From Clostridium sp. 26_22 (GTDB lineage: Bacteria > Bacillota > Clostridia > TANB77 > CAG-508): a stretch of 64,000 nucleotides of DNA. Positions 34,005 through 42,584 of this stretch are shown one piece after another. The stretch lies in the NCBI GenBank assembly GCA_001916005.1, contig MNRP01000038.1, forward strand, positions 1 to 64,000. Direction: 5' to 3'. Each line of letters begins with the position of its first letter. Position 1 is the stretch's first letter. The notes beneath the pieces were generated by a model that did no database searches, was not told the DNA's origin, and saw only the letters and a program-made list of their open reading frames with translations. The translations under genes were made by a program, and so were the position numbers.

Positions 34005-34934
34005 TTAATTTTCTTTATTCTCTTCTTTTTCTTTTTTTCTTAAGCTTTGTTTTATGCTTTTTAATCTATCTTTTTTCACAACTGTTTTTTCTGTAAAACG
34101 TTTAGTAACAATATTGCTTATTAAAATTTTCTTCAAAGTATCTTCTCTTACATCTGCAATTAGTGTTCCATCTTTTGCAACTGATATTTTTCCTGTTTCT
34201 TCCGATACAACCACTACTATTGCATCAGATTCTTTTGAGACACCTATTGCAGCTCTATGTCTTGTTCCTAATTCTTTTGCAATATCAGCATCATCAGCTA
34301 ATGGTAATACACAAGCGGCTGCTGCTATTTTATTATTACTAATAATTACTGCTCCATCATGTAATGGTGTTTTTGGAACAAATAGATTAACTAATAATTG
34401 TGGTGATACTTCTGAGTTCATTGGTACACCTGTTGATATTATATCTTGAATATTTATGTCTCTTTCAAATACTATTAAAGCTCCTGTTTTTGTTTTTGAA
34501 AGTTCTGTTGCAGCTATTACAACTTTATATACATCTTCTTTTGTTTTTGTTGCTAAGTCACTTTGTATTCCAAAAAATTTTGTTAATTTATTAGTTCCTA
34601 ATTGTTCTAATCCTCTTCTTAATTCAGGTTGGAATATTACAACTAATGCAATAACACCCCAATTCATTATTCCTGTTAAAATTGAATTTAATATATTTAA
34701 GTTAAGTAATCCACTTACCCAAGTTGCAATTATTAGAAATGCAATTCCTTTTATTAATTGCCAAGCTCTTGAACCTTTTACCATTCTAAAAAATGCATAT
34801 AATAAAAATATAACTATTGCTAAATCTAATATTGCTGTAAATAAACTAAAAGGATTATCTTTTAGTGATTGAAAAAAAGCTAATATATTCTCATCATAAA
34901 ACTTCATCCAATTACTACTTATACTATTTCCCAT
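34005..34934 (-). CDS. cdaA: diadenylate cyclase CdaA (c-di-AMP synthase)
   Basis: 309 residues from the ATG ending at 34934 (AGAGGTG six bases away). Three membrane helices (about 31-105) then the DisA_N cyclase domain with DGA (193-195) in LHDGAVII and RHR (225-227) in GTRHRAAIG, the two motifs that form the active site between dimers. Makes c-di-AMP, which controls potassium and turgor and is usually essential. In many Firmicutes cdaA is followed by cdaR (YbbR) and glmM; here truA follows and neither partner is nearby. Confidence 0.95.
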   Translation of the reverse strand: MGNSISSNWMKFYDENILAFFQSLKDNPFSLFTAILDLAIVIFLLYAFFRMVKGSRAWQLIKGIAFLIIATWVSGLLNLNILNSILTGIMNWGVIALVVIFQPELRRGLEQLGTNKLTKFFGIQSDLATKTKEDVYKVVIAATELSKTKTGALIVFERDINIQDIISTGVPMNSEVSPQLLVNLFVPKTPLHDGAVIISNNKIAAAACVLPLADDADIAKELGTRHRAAIGVSKESDAIVVVVSEETGKISVAKDGTLIADVREDTLKKILISNIVTKRFTEKTVVKKDRLKSIKQSLRKKEKEENKEN

Positions 34935-34946
34935 AAAATACACCTC

Positions 34947-35093
34947 TTATATTAATGAATATATTAATGTTGCTGATGTTGCAAGTATCATAAGTAAAGC
35001 TAAAATTCCTGCCATAATTTTAATAAATACTTGTCCTTTATCAAATTGTTTTTGTTGTTTTGTTTTTATTTTCTTTTCTTTATTATTTTTCAT
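34947..35093 (-). CDS. small membrane protein, DUF4044-like
   Basis: 48 residues from the ATG ending at 35093 (GGAGGAATAGGA site). Basic N-terminus KEKKIKTKQQKQFDKGQ then one helix (about 24-46). The pattern resembles the tiny DUF4044 proteins of Firmicutes, function unknown. It ends 12 bases before cdaA on the same strand, so the two are probably co-transcribed. Confidence 0.6.
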   Translation of the reverse strand: MKNNKEKKIKTKQQKQFDKGQVFIKIMAGILALLMILATSATLIYSLI

Positions 35094-35173
35094 TCCTATT
35101 CCTCCATCAAAATCTATATTTATTATAGCCTTTTTTAGGTTGTATTGCAATATGATATTTAAAGATTTTATTT

Positions 35174-36478
35174 CTATTTTATTATTTCAAATATTATTGT
35201 TTCTGCTTTTACTTGGTTTGAAGATATTTTTATTATATTTTTTATTTGTTCTTTTGCTATTGTTAATTTTTGTAAATCGTTAGCATGTATATAACCAATT
35301 ACCTCTCCTTTTTCTACTTTAGCGGATACTTTTTTATCAAGAACTATTCCTACAGAATAATCAATTCTATCTTCTTTTCTAATTCTTCCTGCTCCTAAAC
35401 CACAAGCAACTTTTCCTATATCTTCAGCATTTATTTCATTTATAAAGCCTGAACTTTGTGCTATTATTGGTTCTATATATTTTGCTTTTTCGAATTTATC
35501 TAAATTTTCTAGATATGAAATATCTCCACCTTGGTTATTAACTAATTCTAGAAATTTATCGTAACCTTTTCCGTTATTTATGTTTTCTAATAGTTTATTT
35601 TTATTTTCTTCTAAGTCATCACCTAATCCTGCTAATTTTACCATATATGCTCCAAGTTCTAAAACAACTACCTTTAAATCTTCTGGCATTTCTCCTTTTA
35701 AAAATTTTATTGCTTCAATTACTTCTAAGTTATTACCTACTGCTTTTCCTAATGGTTCATTCATATTTGTTAAAACACATACTGTTTCTCTATTAGCTAA
35801 TTTTCCTATTTCAATCATTTCATTTGCTAATTCTTCAGCTTGTTTGATATTTTTCATAAATGCACCGCTTCCAACAGTTACATCTAAAACAATTTTTTCT
35901 GCTCCACTTGCAATTTTCTTACTCATAATACTTGATGCAATTAATGGTATACTTTCAACACAAGAAATACTATCTCTTAATGCATATAATTTTTTATCAG
36001 CCGGAGCTAAATTTAATGTCTGTGAAATCATACTTATGCCAATGTTTTCAACATTTTTTATAAAATTGTTGATATCTATATTTGTTTTATACCCTGGTAT
36101 AGATTCTAGTTTATCTACAGTACCCCCAGTAAATCCTAGACCTCTACCAGACATTTTTGCAACAGGTACTCCTAGTGATGCAACTAATGGTAACAAACAT
36201 ATTGATACTTTGTCCCCCACTCCTCCTGTTGAATGTTTATCTACTATAATCTTATTTAAACTCTTTAAATCTAATATTTCCCCTGAATGTGCCATTGCTA
36301 ATGTTAAATCTGTAGTTTCTCTTTTTGACATTCCATTTAGAAAAATTGCCATTACTAATGCTGCTGCTTGGTAATCTGCAATTTGTTCATTAACATATGC
36401 ATCGACAAAATATTTTATCTCATCATTTGTTAATTCTTGCTTTTCTCTCTTTTTTTCTATAATTTCTAAAATATTCAT
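35174..36478 (-). CDS. pdp: pyrimidine-nucleoside phosphorylase
   Basis: 434 residues, standard length. The family signature is present: DKHSTGGVGDKVSICLLP, KMSGRGLGFTGGTVDKLESI, and a C-terminal domain with KKVSAKVEKGEVIGYIHA. Splits uridine, thymidine and deoxyuridine with phosphate, for salvage. Named pdp rather than deoA because Firmicute enzymes usually have broad specificity. Lies 12 bases after rnhB on the same strand. Confidence 0.92.
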   Translation of the reverse strand: MNILEIIEKKREKQELTNDEIKYFVDAYVNEQIADYQAAALVMAIFLNGMSKRETTDLTLAMAHSGEILDLKSLNKIIVDKHSTGGVGDKVSICLLPLVASLGVPVAKMSGRGLGFTGGTVDKLESIPGYKTNIDINNFIKNVENIGISMISQTLNLAPADKKLYALRDSISCVESIPLIASSIMSKKIASGAEKIVLDVTVGSGAFMKNIKQAEELANEMIEIGKLANRETVCVLTNMNEPLGKAVGNNLEVIEAIKFLKGEMPEDLKVVVLELGAYMVKLAGLGDDLEENKNKLLENINNGKGYDKFLELVNNQGGDISYLENLDKFEKAKYIEPIIAQSSGFINEINAEDIGKVACGLGAGRIRKEDRIDYSVGIVLDKKVSAKVEKGEVIGYIHANDLQKLTIAKEQIKNIIKISSNQVKAETIIFEIIK

Positions 36479-36490
36479 ATCTTTTGTCTC

Positions 36491-37117
36491 CTATACAAAA
36501 TTTTTTGTAAAACTTCTTCTATGAATTGGACATAATCCATGTTCTTTAATTGCAGCTATATGTGCTGCTGTCCCATAGCCTTTATGTTTTGCAAATCCAT
36601 ATTGAGGATATACTTCATCCCATTCTCTCATAATTCTGTCCCTAGTTACTTTTGCAAGAATTGATGCAGCACCTATTGAATAGCATTTTGCATCACCTTT
36701 AATAATAGATTCATAAGGTACACCATCTGTATCAATATGTTGAAGTGCATCTATAATTATTAAATCTGGTCTAACATCTAATCCTTTTACAACACTTGTA
36801 ACACCTTGTTTTGTGGCATTTAAAATATTTATATCATCAATTACATCTTGTCCTATTATTGCAACTGAATAACTAATTGCTTCTTCTATTATTTTGTCAT
36901 ATAATAGCTCTCTCTTTTTTTCAGATACTTTTTTTGAGTCATTTACTCCTTCTATCATTGAATCTGCTGGCATAATTACTCCAGCAACAACTACTGGTCC
37001 AGCTAGTGGTCCTCTTCCAGCTTCATCTATTCCGCAAATTGCATTAAATCCTTTTTGGTGTAATTCTTTTTCTATTTGTTTTAAATTTGTTAATCTTTCT
37101 AATTCTTTTTCTTTCAT
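36491..37117 (-). CDS. rnhB: ribonuclease HII
   Basis: 208 residues, catalytic GIDEAGRGPLAGPVVVAGV with the acidic residues, and KGDAKCYSIGAASILAKVTRD. Removes ribonucleotides from DNA. The nearest AGGA is rather far (about 14 bases) from the ATG. It follows the prepilin-like gene. Confidence 0.96.
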   Translation of the reverse strand: MKEKELERLTNLKQIEKELHQKGFNAICGIDEAGRGPLAGPVVVAGVIMPADSMIEGVNDSKKVSEKKRELLYDKIIEEAISYSVAIIGQDVIDDINILNATKQGVTSVVKGLDVRPDLIIIDALQHIDTDGVPYESIIKGDAKCYSIGAASILAKVTRDRIMREWDEVYPQYGFAKHKGYGTAAHIAAIKEHGLCPIHRRSFTKNFV

Positions 37118-37134
37118 TTCGTATTTTGCTTCCT

Positions 37135-37683
37135 TTATTTTAATCTTACTTGTTTTATATCTGTTAGTGAATATACAACATTTCCCTCATCATCAAATCC
37201 TTCTGTATTATAAATTTCAATTGTACTATTTTTTAAGTTGTATTTTACTATATAATACCCATCTTTTTCATCTGATTTTACATTTTTTAATCCCATATCT
37301 ATTAAATTTTGTGTACTTAATTTATAATAATAAATATTATTTGTATTATCTTCTTTGATTTTTTCAGTTGTTATTTTTGTATTATTATTAAATATATTTC
37401 CATCAACAATTTCTTCACCTGTAAATTCGGTTTTAGCTGTATTTACTCTATTTGTTTTTTCTTCTTCTGTTGCTTTATCAAAACTTGTTCCAAGTCTAAA
37501 TTTTGCATTTTCTATTTGTTCTTTCGCTTTTACTTCTATTAATAACATATTTGTTTTTAAGTTTTCCAATTTTGAGTTTTTTATTGCATTATTTCCTGCT
37601 CCTATTGATATTCCAGCAATTATTAATAATACTACTATTGTTATTACTAATGCTACCATTGTTATTCCTCTATTTTTTTTCAT
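37135..37683 (-). CDS. type IV prepilin-like protein
   Basis: 182 residues. MKKNRGITMVALVITIVVLLIIAGI is a prepilin-like leader and helix: a short basic leader ending in G6 then ITMVALVITI in place of the usual FT/S-LIE. The expected Glu at mature position 5 is replaced by Ala, so this is an unusual pseudopilin or a helix-anchored surface protein. The outer part is Lys/Thr/Asn-rich without known domains. GGAGG precedes the ATG. No pilus assembly genes are in the window. Confidence 0.65.
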   Translation of the reverse strand: MKKNRGITMVALVITIVVLLIIAGISIGAGNNAIKNSKLENLKTNMLLIEVKAKEQIENAKFRLGTSFDKATEEEKTNRVNTAKTEFTGEEIVDGNIFNNNTKITTEKIKEDNTNNIYYYKLSTQNLIDMGLKNVKSDEKDGYYIVKYNLKNSTIEIYNTEGFDDEGNVVYSLTDIKQVRLK

Positions 37684-37838
37684 TTATATTCCTCCATTCT
37701 TTTACTTATTATATATGTAGAACGTGTTTTTTTCAAGGAGTTTTTAATATTTTTTAATTTTAAAAAGTGCAAACAATTTATACATTATTTTCACACAATT
37801 TTCACAATTCTATTGTATTCTTAGATAAAATTAGGTTA

Positions 37839-37847
37839 TGATATAAT
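37839..37847 (+). promoter_or_regulatory. extended -10 promoter of htrA
   Basis: TGATATAAT at 37839-37847, 40 bases before the htrA ATG. The nearest TTG-type -35 is too far away. Confidence 0.5.
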
Positions 37848-37886
37848 CATAAATAAAATACATAATTTATTTTAGGAGGTATTCTT

Positions 37887-39146
37887 ATGGAAGAAAACGA
37901 AAAAAATGAAACAAAATTTAAAGCAATTCCTGTTACAGGTTCATCATCTTATAATAAAAATGAAAAATCACAAAAAAATAAAACAGGTTTTGGAAAAACA
38001 GTTATATTACCATTTGTAAGTGGTGTAGTTGGATGTAGTGTTGTACTTGGAACATGTTTTGGTGTTCCATCAATAAGATCAAAATTAATAAATAATTCTT
38101 CAAGTAATATAAGTACATCTAATAGTTCATCAACTCAATCTAATGGTTATGTTACTCAAACATCTTTAAGTAATTATTCAGATACTGCTGTATATGCGGC
38201 TAATAAAATTTTGCCATCTATTGTTGGTATTAAAATTGAATATACTGTAAATACTCAATCTTTCTTTGGTAGAAGCTCTTCTTCTACTGCAACAGCTTCT
38301 GGTTCAGGTATTATTATTAGCGAAGACGGTTACATTTTAACAAATAATCATGTTGTATCTTCAAGCTCTTCTGAGTCAAATTCATATTATCAAATTACAG
38401 ATGCTGGAAAGGTAACTGTTACTTTATTTGGAGATGAAACTGAGTATGAAGCTAAAATTGTAGGTCAAGATGAACAAACTGATTTAGCTGTTATAAAAAT
38501 TGAAAAAACAGGTTTAACAAAAGCTGATTTTGCTGATTCTGATTCTGTAAAAGTTGGAGAATTTGCTATGGCTGTTGGTAACCCTGTTAATATGGACAGT
38601 ACAGTAACAACTGGTATTGTAAGTGCTGTTAATAGAAAAATTACTGATTCAGATGGAAAAACTTATACTTGTATTCAAACAGATGCTGCTATAAATTCTG
38701 GTAATAGTGGTGGTGCTTTAGTTAATAGTGAAGGTAAAGTAATCGGTATTAATACTTTAAAACTTTCTGGTACTGGAATTGAAGGTATTGGATTTGCTAT
38801 TCCTATTAATTCTACTACAGATATTACTTCTCAATTAATTCAATATAGCAAAGTTAAAAGACCTTTTATTGGAATATCTGGTATTGATTTAAATGCTGAA
38901 ACAGCAAAAACTTATAATTTAGTTGAAGGTGTTTATGTTAAATCTGTAGAAGATTTCTCAGCAGCTGAAAAAGCCGGACTAAAAGCAGGAGACGTTATTA
39001 TAGAAGTTGAAGGAAAATCAATAAAAACAATGAATGAATTAAATGAAGTTAAAAATTCTCATAAAATTGGTGATGAATTAAAATTAAAAATTAACAGAGT
39101 TGGTACTGAAAAAGAAATTACTTTAACATTAGGGGAACAACCTTAA
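37887..39146 (+). CDS. htrA: HtrA/DegP-type membrane serine protease
   Basis: 419 residues: cytoplasmic N-terminus, one membrane helix (about 38-60), a Ser/Thr/Asn-rich linker (70-100), a trypsin-like domain with triad H155 (LTNNHVV), D199 (TDLAVIKI) and S274 (NSGNSGGAL), and a C-terminal PDZ domain (about 320-415). Degrades misfolded exported proteins. AGGAGG site. No CssR or CtsR operator was recognised. Two terminator-like hairpins follow. Confidence 0.95.
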   Translation: MEENEKNETKFKAIPVTGSSSYNKNEKSQKNKTGFGKTVILPFVSGVVGCSVVLGTCFGVPSIRSKLINNSSSNISTSNSSSTQSNGYVTQTSLSNYSDTAVYAANKILPSIVGIKIEYTVNTQSFFGRSSSSTATASGSGIIISEDGYILTNNHVVSSSSSESNSYYQITDAGKVTVTLFGDETEYEAKIVGQDEQTDLAVIKIEKTGLTKADFADSDSVKVGEFAMAVGNPVNMDSTVTTGIVSAVNRKITDSDGKTYTCIQTDAAINSGNSGGALVNSEGKVIGINTLKLSGTGIEGIGFAIPINSTTDITSQLIQYSKVKRPFIGISGIDLNAETAKTYNLVEGVYVKSVEDFSAAEKAGLKAGDVIIEVEGKSIKTMNELNEVKNSHKIGDELKLKINRVGTEKEITLTLGEQP

Positions 39147-39260
39147 TTTGAATTTTCACTTTTAATTCACAAAATGGACAAAATTCATTATTATAATATA
39201 AACATAGTCAGAAGAAAATCTGACTTAAAAATAAAAACATCCCCTTTTATTTTCAAACAA

Positions 39261-39300
39261 AATAGCTAACTTTCAAAGTTAGCTATTATTGTTATTTTTA
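39261..39300. terminator. bidirectional terminator downstream of htrA
   Basis: 12-bp perfect arms (39261-39272, 39276-39287) with a three-base loop and a T-rich tail. A weaker GTCAGA/TCTGAC hairpin precedes it at about 39208. Confidence 0.75.
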
Positions 39301-39303
39301 TAT

Positions 39304-40155
39304 TTACATTACTACAATATCTCTTTCACTTGTTAATTTATCATTTCCATAAGCATAAATTATATATAAATTATTATTATGTACAAAGAATTCTGTAGCA
39401 TTTTTTATTTTGTACATATCACTTTTTGTATCTCTTGTAAAAACATTATACCCCAATGCTTTTAAGTCTTCCGCCTTTTTTTCTTCTGTTTTTATTTCAT
39501 TATCTATTTTGTCTTGCACTGTTTTCTCATCAAGTTCATAAATTTTTATAATATCTTCTAATGTTAATTCTTTATTTGTTTCTAAATTAAAATTAAAAGT
39601 TTGTACTATAATTCTTTGAGCACTTGAATCTTGTTTTAAATCAGAATAGATTATTAATGATAAAATATTATTTTCTATATATGCTTCATATTTTACTGTA
39701 TAAATAACATTACTATTTGTACTTTTTAAAACTTCTTCTGCTTTTGCTTGGAAGATATTCTTTATGTTTTCATTATAATCTTGTACTGATTGATTTTTTA
39801 TATTTATATATGGTAAATTTACATTCATTTCATAATTATTAGCTGATTTATCAGTGTTCTCATAATTGGTATATACAATATCTTTATTTTTATCAATTTT
39901 TTTTACCTCACAAGAGCTATTATTTTCTAATTGATTTTGAAATAATGTATCAAAATTTGCTTTTAACCTATTTTCCTCTTCTTCTGTTTTTTTTGTTATT
40001 TTACTAACTCCAAAAAAATTGTCTACAACATCATTTCCAAGTATTTGTATTCCAATTACAACTACTATTGCTAGTATACATGCAAATATTGCTATACTAT
40101 AAATTATTATTCTTCTTTTGTTTATTTTATTTTTTTCTGGTAGTGTAACATTCAT
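39304..40155 (-). CDS. membrane-anchored DUF4163/DUF3298-like protein (RsiV-like outer part)
   Basis: 283 residues. Short basic cytoplasmic N-terminus, a membrane helix (about 16-40), and an outer domain whose end (NFNLETNKELTLEDII ... ATEFFVHNNNLYIIY) fits the DUF3298 domain found in RsiV and PdaC-type proteins. There is no sigma factor gene adjacent, and the cytoplasmic part is too short to bind one, so an anti-sigma role is unlikely. GAGGTG precedes the ATG. Confidence 0.65.
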   Translation of the reverse strand: MNVTLPEKNKINKRRIIIYSIAIFACILAIVVVIGIQILGNDVVDNFFGVSKITKKTEEEENRLKANFDTLFQNQLENNSSCEVKKIDKNKDIVYTNYENTDKSANNYEMNVNLPYINIKNQSVQDYNENIKNIFQAKAEEVLKSTNSNVIYTVKYEAYIENNILSLIIYSDLKQDSSAQRIIVQTFNFNLETNKELTLEDIIKIYELDEKTVQDKIDNEIKTEEKKAEDLKALGYNVFTRDTKSDMYKIKNATEFFVHNNNLYIIYAYGNDKLTSERDIVVM

Positions 40156-40240
40156 TTTTTCACCTCATTATTTTTCTTTTTATAGTATAACATTTTGAGG
40201 TAAGTTAGTCAATTAGTAATGTGTATAGCATACTTTGTTT

Positions 40241-40937
40241 TTATTGTAATTTTTCTATTTCTTCTATTTTTAGTCCTGTTATTTCTGCAACTTCTTCTTT
40301 GGAATTATTCCTACTTAATAGTTTTTTAGCAATTGCAATACTGTTTTCCATTATTCCTTGTGATATTCCCTTTTTAATTCCTTCAACAATACCATCCTTT
40401 TTTCCACGTCTATATATACGTTTGTTGTCTTGTTGAATTGTTTCAAATACTGCCATCATATCTTTATCACCTCCTATATTTAGTTTATTTAGAAATTCAT
40501 CTGTCTTTTCTTTTCCTATTTTATTTTTTATTATTTGAGTTAACATTATTTTAAATATTTCTTTTATATTGTTCGAATAATTTTCTTTATCTTTATTTAT
40601 TATTATTAATAATGCTTTTGTCATAAATGATGGTGTTTTTAGCAACTTTTCTTCTGTATAATTGTTCATTCCAGAATTTGGTTACTTCTATTTTGTCTGA
40701 AAGTATTTTTCTAAATACCTTGTCATGTTCATTATTTACTCTATTTTCTTGTTGTTCTAACCTTTTATATTTTTCTTCTTTTTCGTGTAATGTAGTATTT
40801 TTAACCTTTTGCATCTTTTCAAATAATTTATATTTCAAATAATCATAATATGTAAAGGTTACTTCATTGGTTAGATTAATTTTATTATAATCTTTTTCTT
40901 TCGTTTTGTCAATATTAATCACTTGATTAACTTTCAA
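40241..40937 (-). pseudogene. decayed Rpn-family (PD-(D/E)XK) nuclease gene, internally deleted
   Basis: Upstream part: a TTG start at 40937 with AAGGAGG encodes a charged leader and then NEHDKVFRKILSDKIEVTKFWN, like the N-terminus of Rpn/YhgA-type recombination-promoting nucleases; this frame ends at 40593. The downstream part, in another frame (40669-40241), gives the family C-terminus: a helical stretch, RIYRRGKKDGIVEGIKKGIS and a last helix EVAEITGLKIEEIEKL. The whole catalytic middle is missing, so it is a relic with a deletion and frameshift near 40660. Family identity is from recalled pattern. Confidence 0.6.
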
Positions 40938-41032
40938 TTTTTTCCTCCTTATGTTTTTATTTTTTAATTTGGGTTTTAATTTAAGATAAAAATTTCTTAG
41001 AATTAATATTTTTGATTTAAAATTAATTAGAT

Positions 41033-41110
41033 ATCTAATGTTTATATAATACAATAAAATGCCGAATATTGATCTAATGTTTATATAATACAATAAAATG
41101 CCGAATATTG
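41033..41110. repeat. 39-bp perfect tandem duplication
   Basis: Bases 41033-41071 and 41072-41110 are identical 39-base units. They lie upstream of the Rpn relic. On the minus strand each unit contains TATTATATAA, and the outer copy also has TTGCAA 17 bases before TATTAT, so the repeat may duplicate the -10 region of a promoter. Confidence 0.9.
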
Positions 41111-41171
41111 CAATAAAAAATCATATTTTTGTTATACTTTTCTCGCAATTTTCGACATTTTTTCTTTATTC

Positions 41172-41834
41172 TTAATTCTCCTCAACAACAGTATACAACC
41201 CAATATCAGGCTCAACAAAAGCTGAATCTTCAACGTCATCAAAACTATACTCTCTTACAGCAATCTCATCATCAATTACAGTCTTTATAAGTAATCCTGT
41301 ATCTTTTTCAATATAAAACTCATTTATATTATCTCCATACATCCAATAAGGTGAATAAAAATTACTTACCTTATAACATTCTTTTCCATTAACATTTTCT
41401 GCTTTTATTCTAGCAATAGAACTATACAAAATAGTTTGCCACACATTGTCAGTTTGTAAAGAATCCGTTATATTTAATCCTAAAAGTTGATTTTTAGTAT
41501 TTACTTGAACTGTTTTTTTATCATTTGTTTCAATGAACAAATCTCTTCTTTCTCCATTATTATAAAAAGACATTTTTACTGAATTTTCATCTACATTTCT
41601 TTCTAATATCACTGCTTCTTTATTATCTTTTTTATAATAATTAACTGTCATTTTTGACGTTTCTGAGGTTAAATTTGTTACCTTTATACTGAAGTTTGTT
41701 TTACTTGTATATTCTTTAATATTTTTTTGCAATTTTGTTACAATTATTGTATTTCTAATAACATATAATAACATTAAAATAACAATAATAAGTACTAAAA
41801 TTCCAATAGTTTTAAAAACTTTTTTCTTATTCAT
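41172..41834 (-). CDS. membrane-anchored protein of unknown function
   Basis: 220 residues. N-terminal helix (about 8-28) followed by an extracytoplasmic beta-rich domain with KECYKVSNFYSPYWMYGDN and FYIEKDTGLLIKTVID, a pattern like LolA-type or outer lipoprotein-sorting-like folds seen in Gram-positive surface proteins, but not certain. No lipobox. Stands alone upstream of the tandem duplication. Confidence 0.6.
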   Translation of the reverse strand: MNKKKVFKTIGILVLIIVILMLLYVIRNTIIVTKLQKNIKEYTSKTNFSIKVTNLTSETSKMTVNYYKKDNKEAVILERNVDENSVKMSFYNNGERRDLFIETNDKKTVQVNTKNQLLGLNITDSLQTDNVWQTILYSSIARIKAENVNGKECYKVSNFYSPYWMYGDNINEFYIEKDTGLLIKTVIDDEIAVREYSFDDVEDSAFVEPDIGLYTVVEEN

Positions 41835-41975
41835 ACCTTTTCCCCTTTCTCTTTGGTACTAATATTTTTAAATCATTTTCATTATAACATTTTCGATTTT
41901 ATTTGACAATATTTCTTTTATGTTTTTATTTTTTATGATATACTTTACTAATAAAAATATTGTAGGTGATAAATT

Positions 41976-42494
41976 ATGAATATGTTATTTAAAAATACGA
42001 CAAAATATAGTAAAGAATGTTACGAAAATTTTTTGATATTCCATAATAAAAAATTTGGTGTTTCAAGCAATTTTTATACTTTGTTAATTGTTATATTAAT
42101 GGCTTTTTGCATTGTATTGCAATTAAAAGCTGGAAACACACAGCTTGCTTTTATATTTATATTAACTTTAATTTGCTTTTTACTATGGAGAATTTTTCAT
42201 CCAATAAAAGAAGTAAAAGATGAATTTGAGTCTAAAAAAATTCAAAAAGAATCTACATTTATTTTTCGTTTTTATGAAAAATATTTTACTATTTCTGACG
42301 GAACTCAAATTGATAAATATTATTATTGGAAATTATATAAAGTTTTTAACACAAAAGATTACTATTATTTTTATTTGGACAGAAAATATGCTTTTTTAAT
42401 AAATAAAAATGGCTTTACTTTAGGAAATGAAAAAGACTTTTCAAACTTTATAAAAACAAAATGTTTGTTTAGGTACAAAACAGAAAATATGTAG
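41976..42494 (+). CDS. YcxB-like membrane protein
   Basis: 172 residues, two membrane helices (about 32-71) and a C-terminal cytoplasmic domain ending with IYKVFNTKDYYYFYLDRKYAFLINKNGF-type sequence, the YcxB-like layout. Function unknown. AGGTGAT site before the ATG. Confidence 0.65.
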   Translation: MNMLFKNTTKYSKECYENFLIFHNKKFGVSSNFYTLLIVILMAFCIVLQLKAGNTQLAFIFILTLICFLLWRIFHPIKEVKDEFESKKIQKESTFIFRFYEKYFTISDGTQIDKYYYWKLYKVFNTKDYYYFYLDRKYAFLINKNGFTLGNEKDFSNFIKTKCLFRYKTENM

Positions 42495-42514
42495 CATTTT
42501 CTTACCTCAATTTA

Positions 42515-42543
42515 TTGACTATTTAGGACTTTTGAGGTATTAT
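42515..42543 (+). promoter_or_regulatory. promoter of clpE within an inverted repeat
   Basis: TTGACT (42515-42520), 17 bases, TATTAT (42538-42543). ACCTCAA and TTGAGGT (from 42504 and to 42539) form a 7-bp inverted repeat enclosing the -35 and abutting the -10, a possible operator. It differs from the known CtsR site. Confidence 0.5.
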
Positions 42544-42584
42544 ATATAATATTAAATTTATTTAGAAATGAGGAATTATAATTT

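Noticed and set aside
35580..36374. 264-codon open frame on plus, antisense to pdp
   Set aside because: Mirror frame of a strongly conserved enzyme; no ribosome site and no family resemblance.
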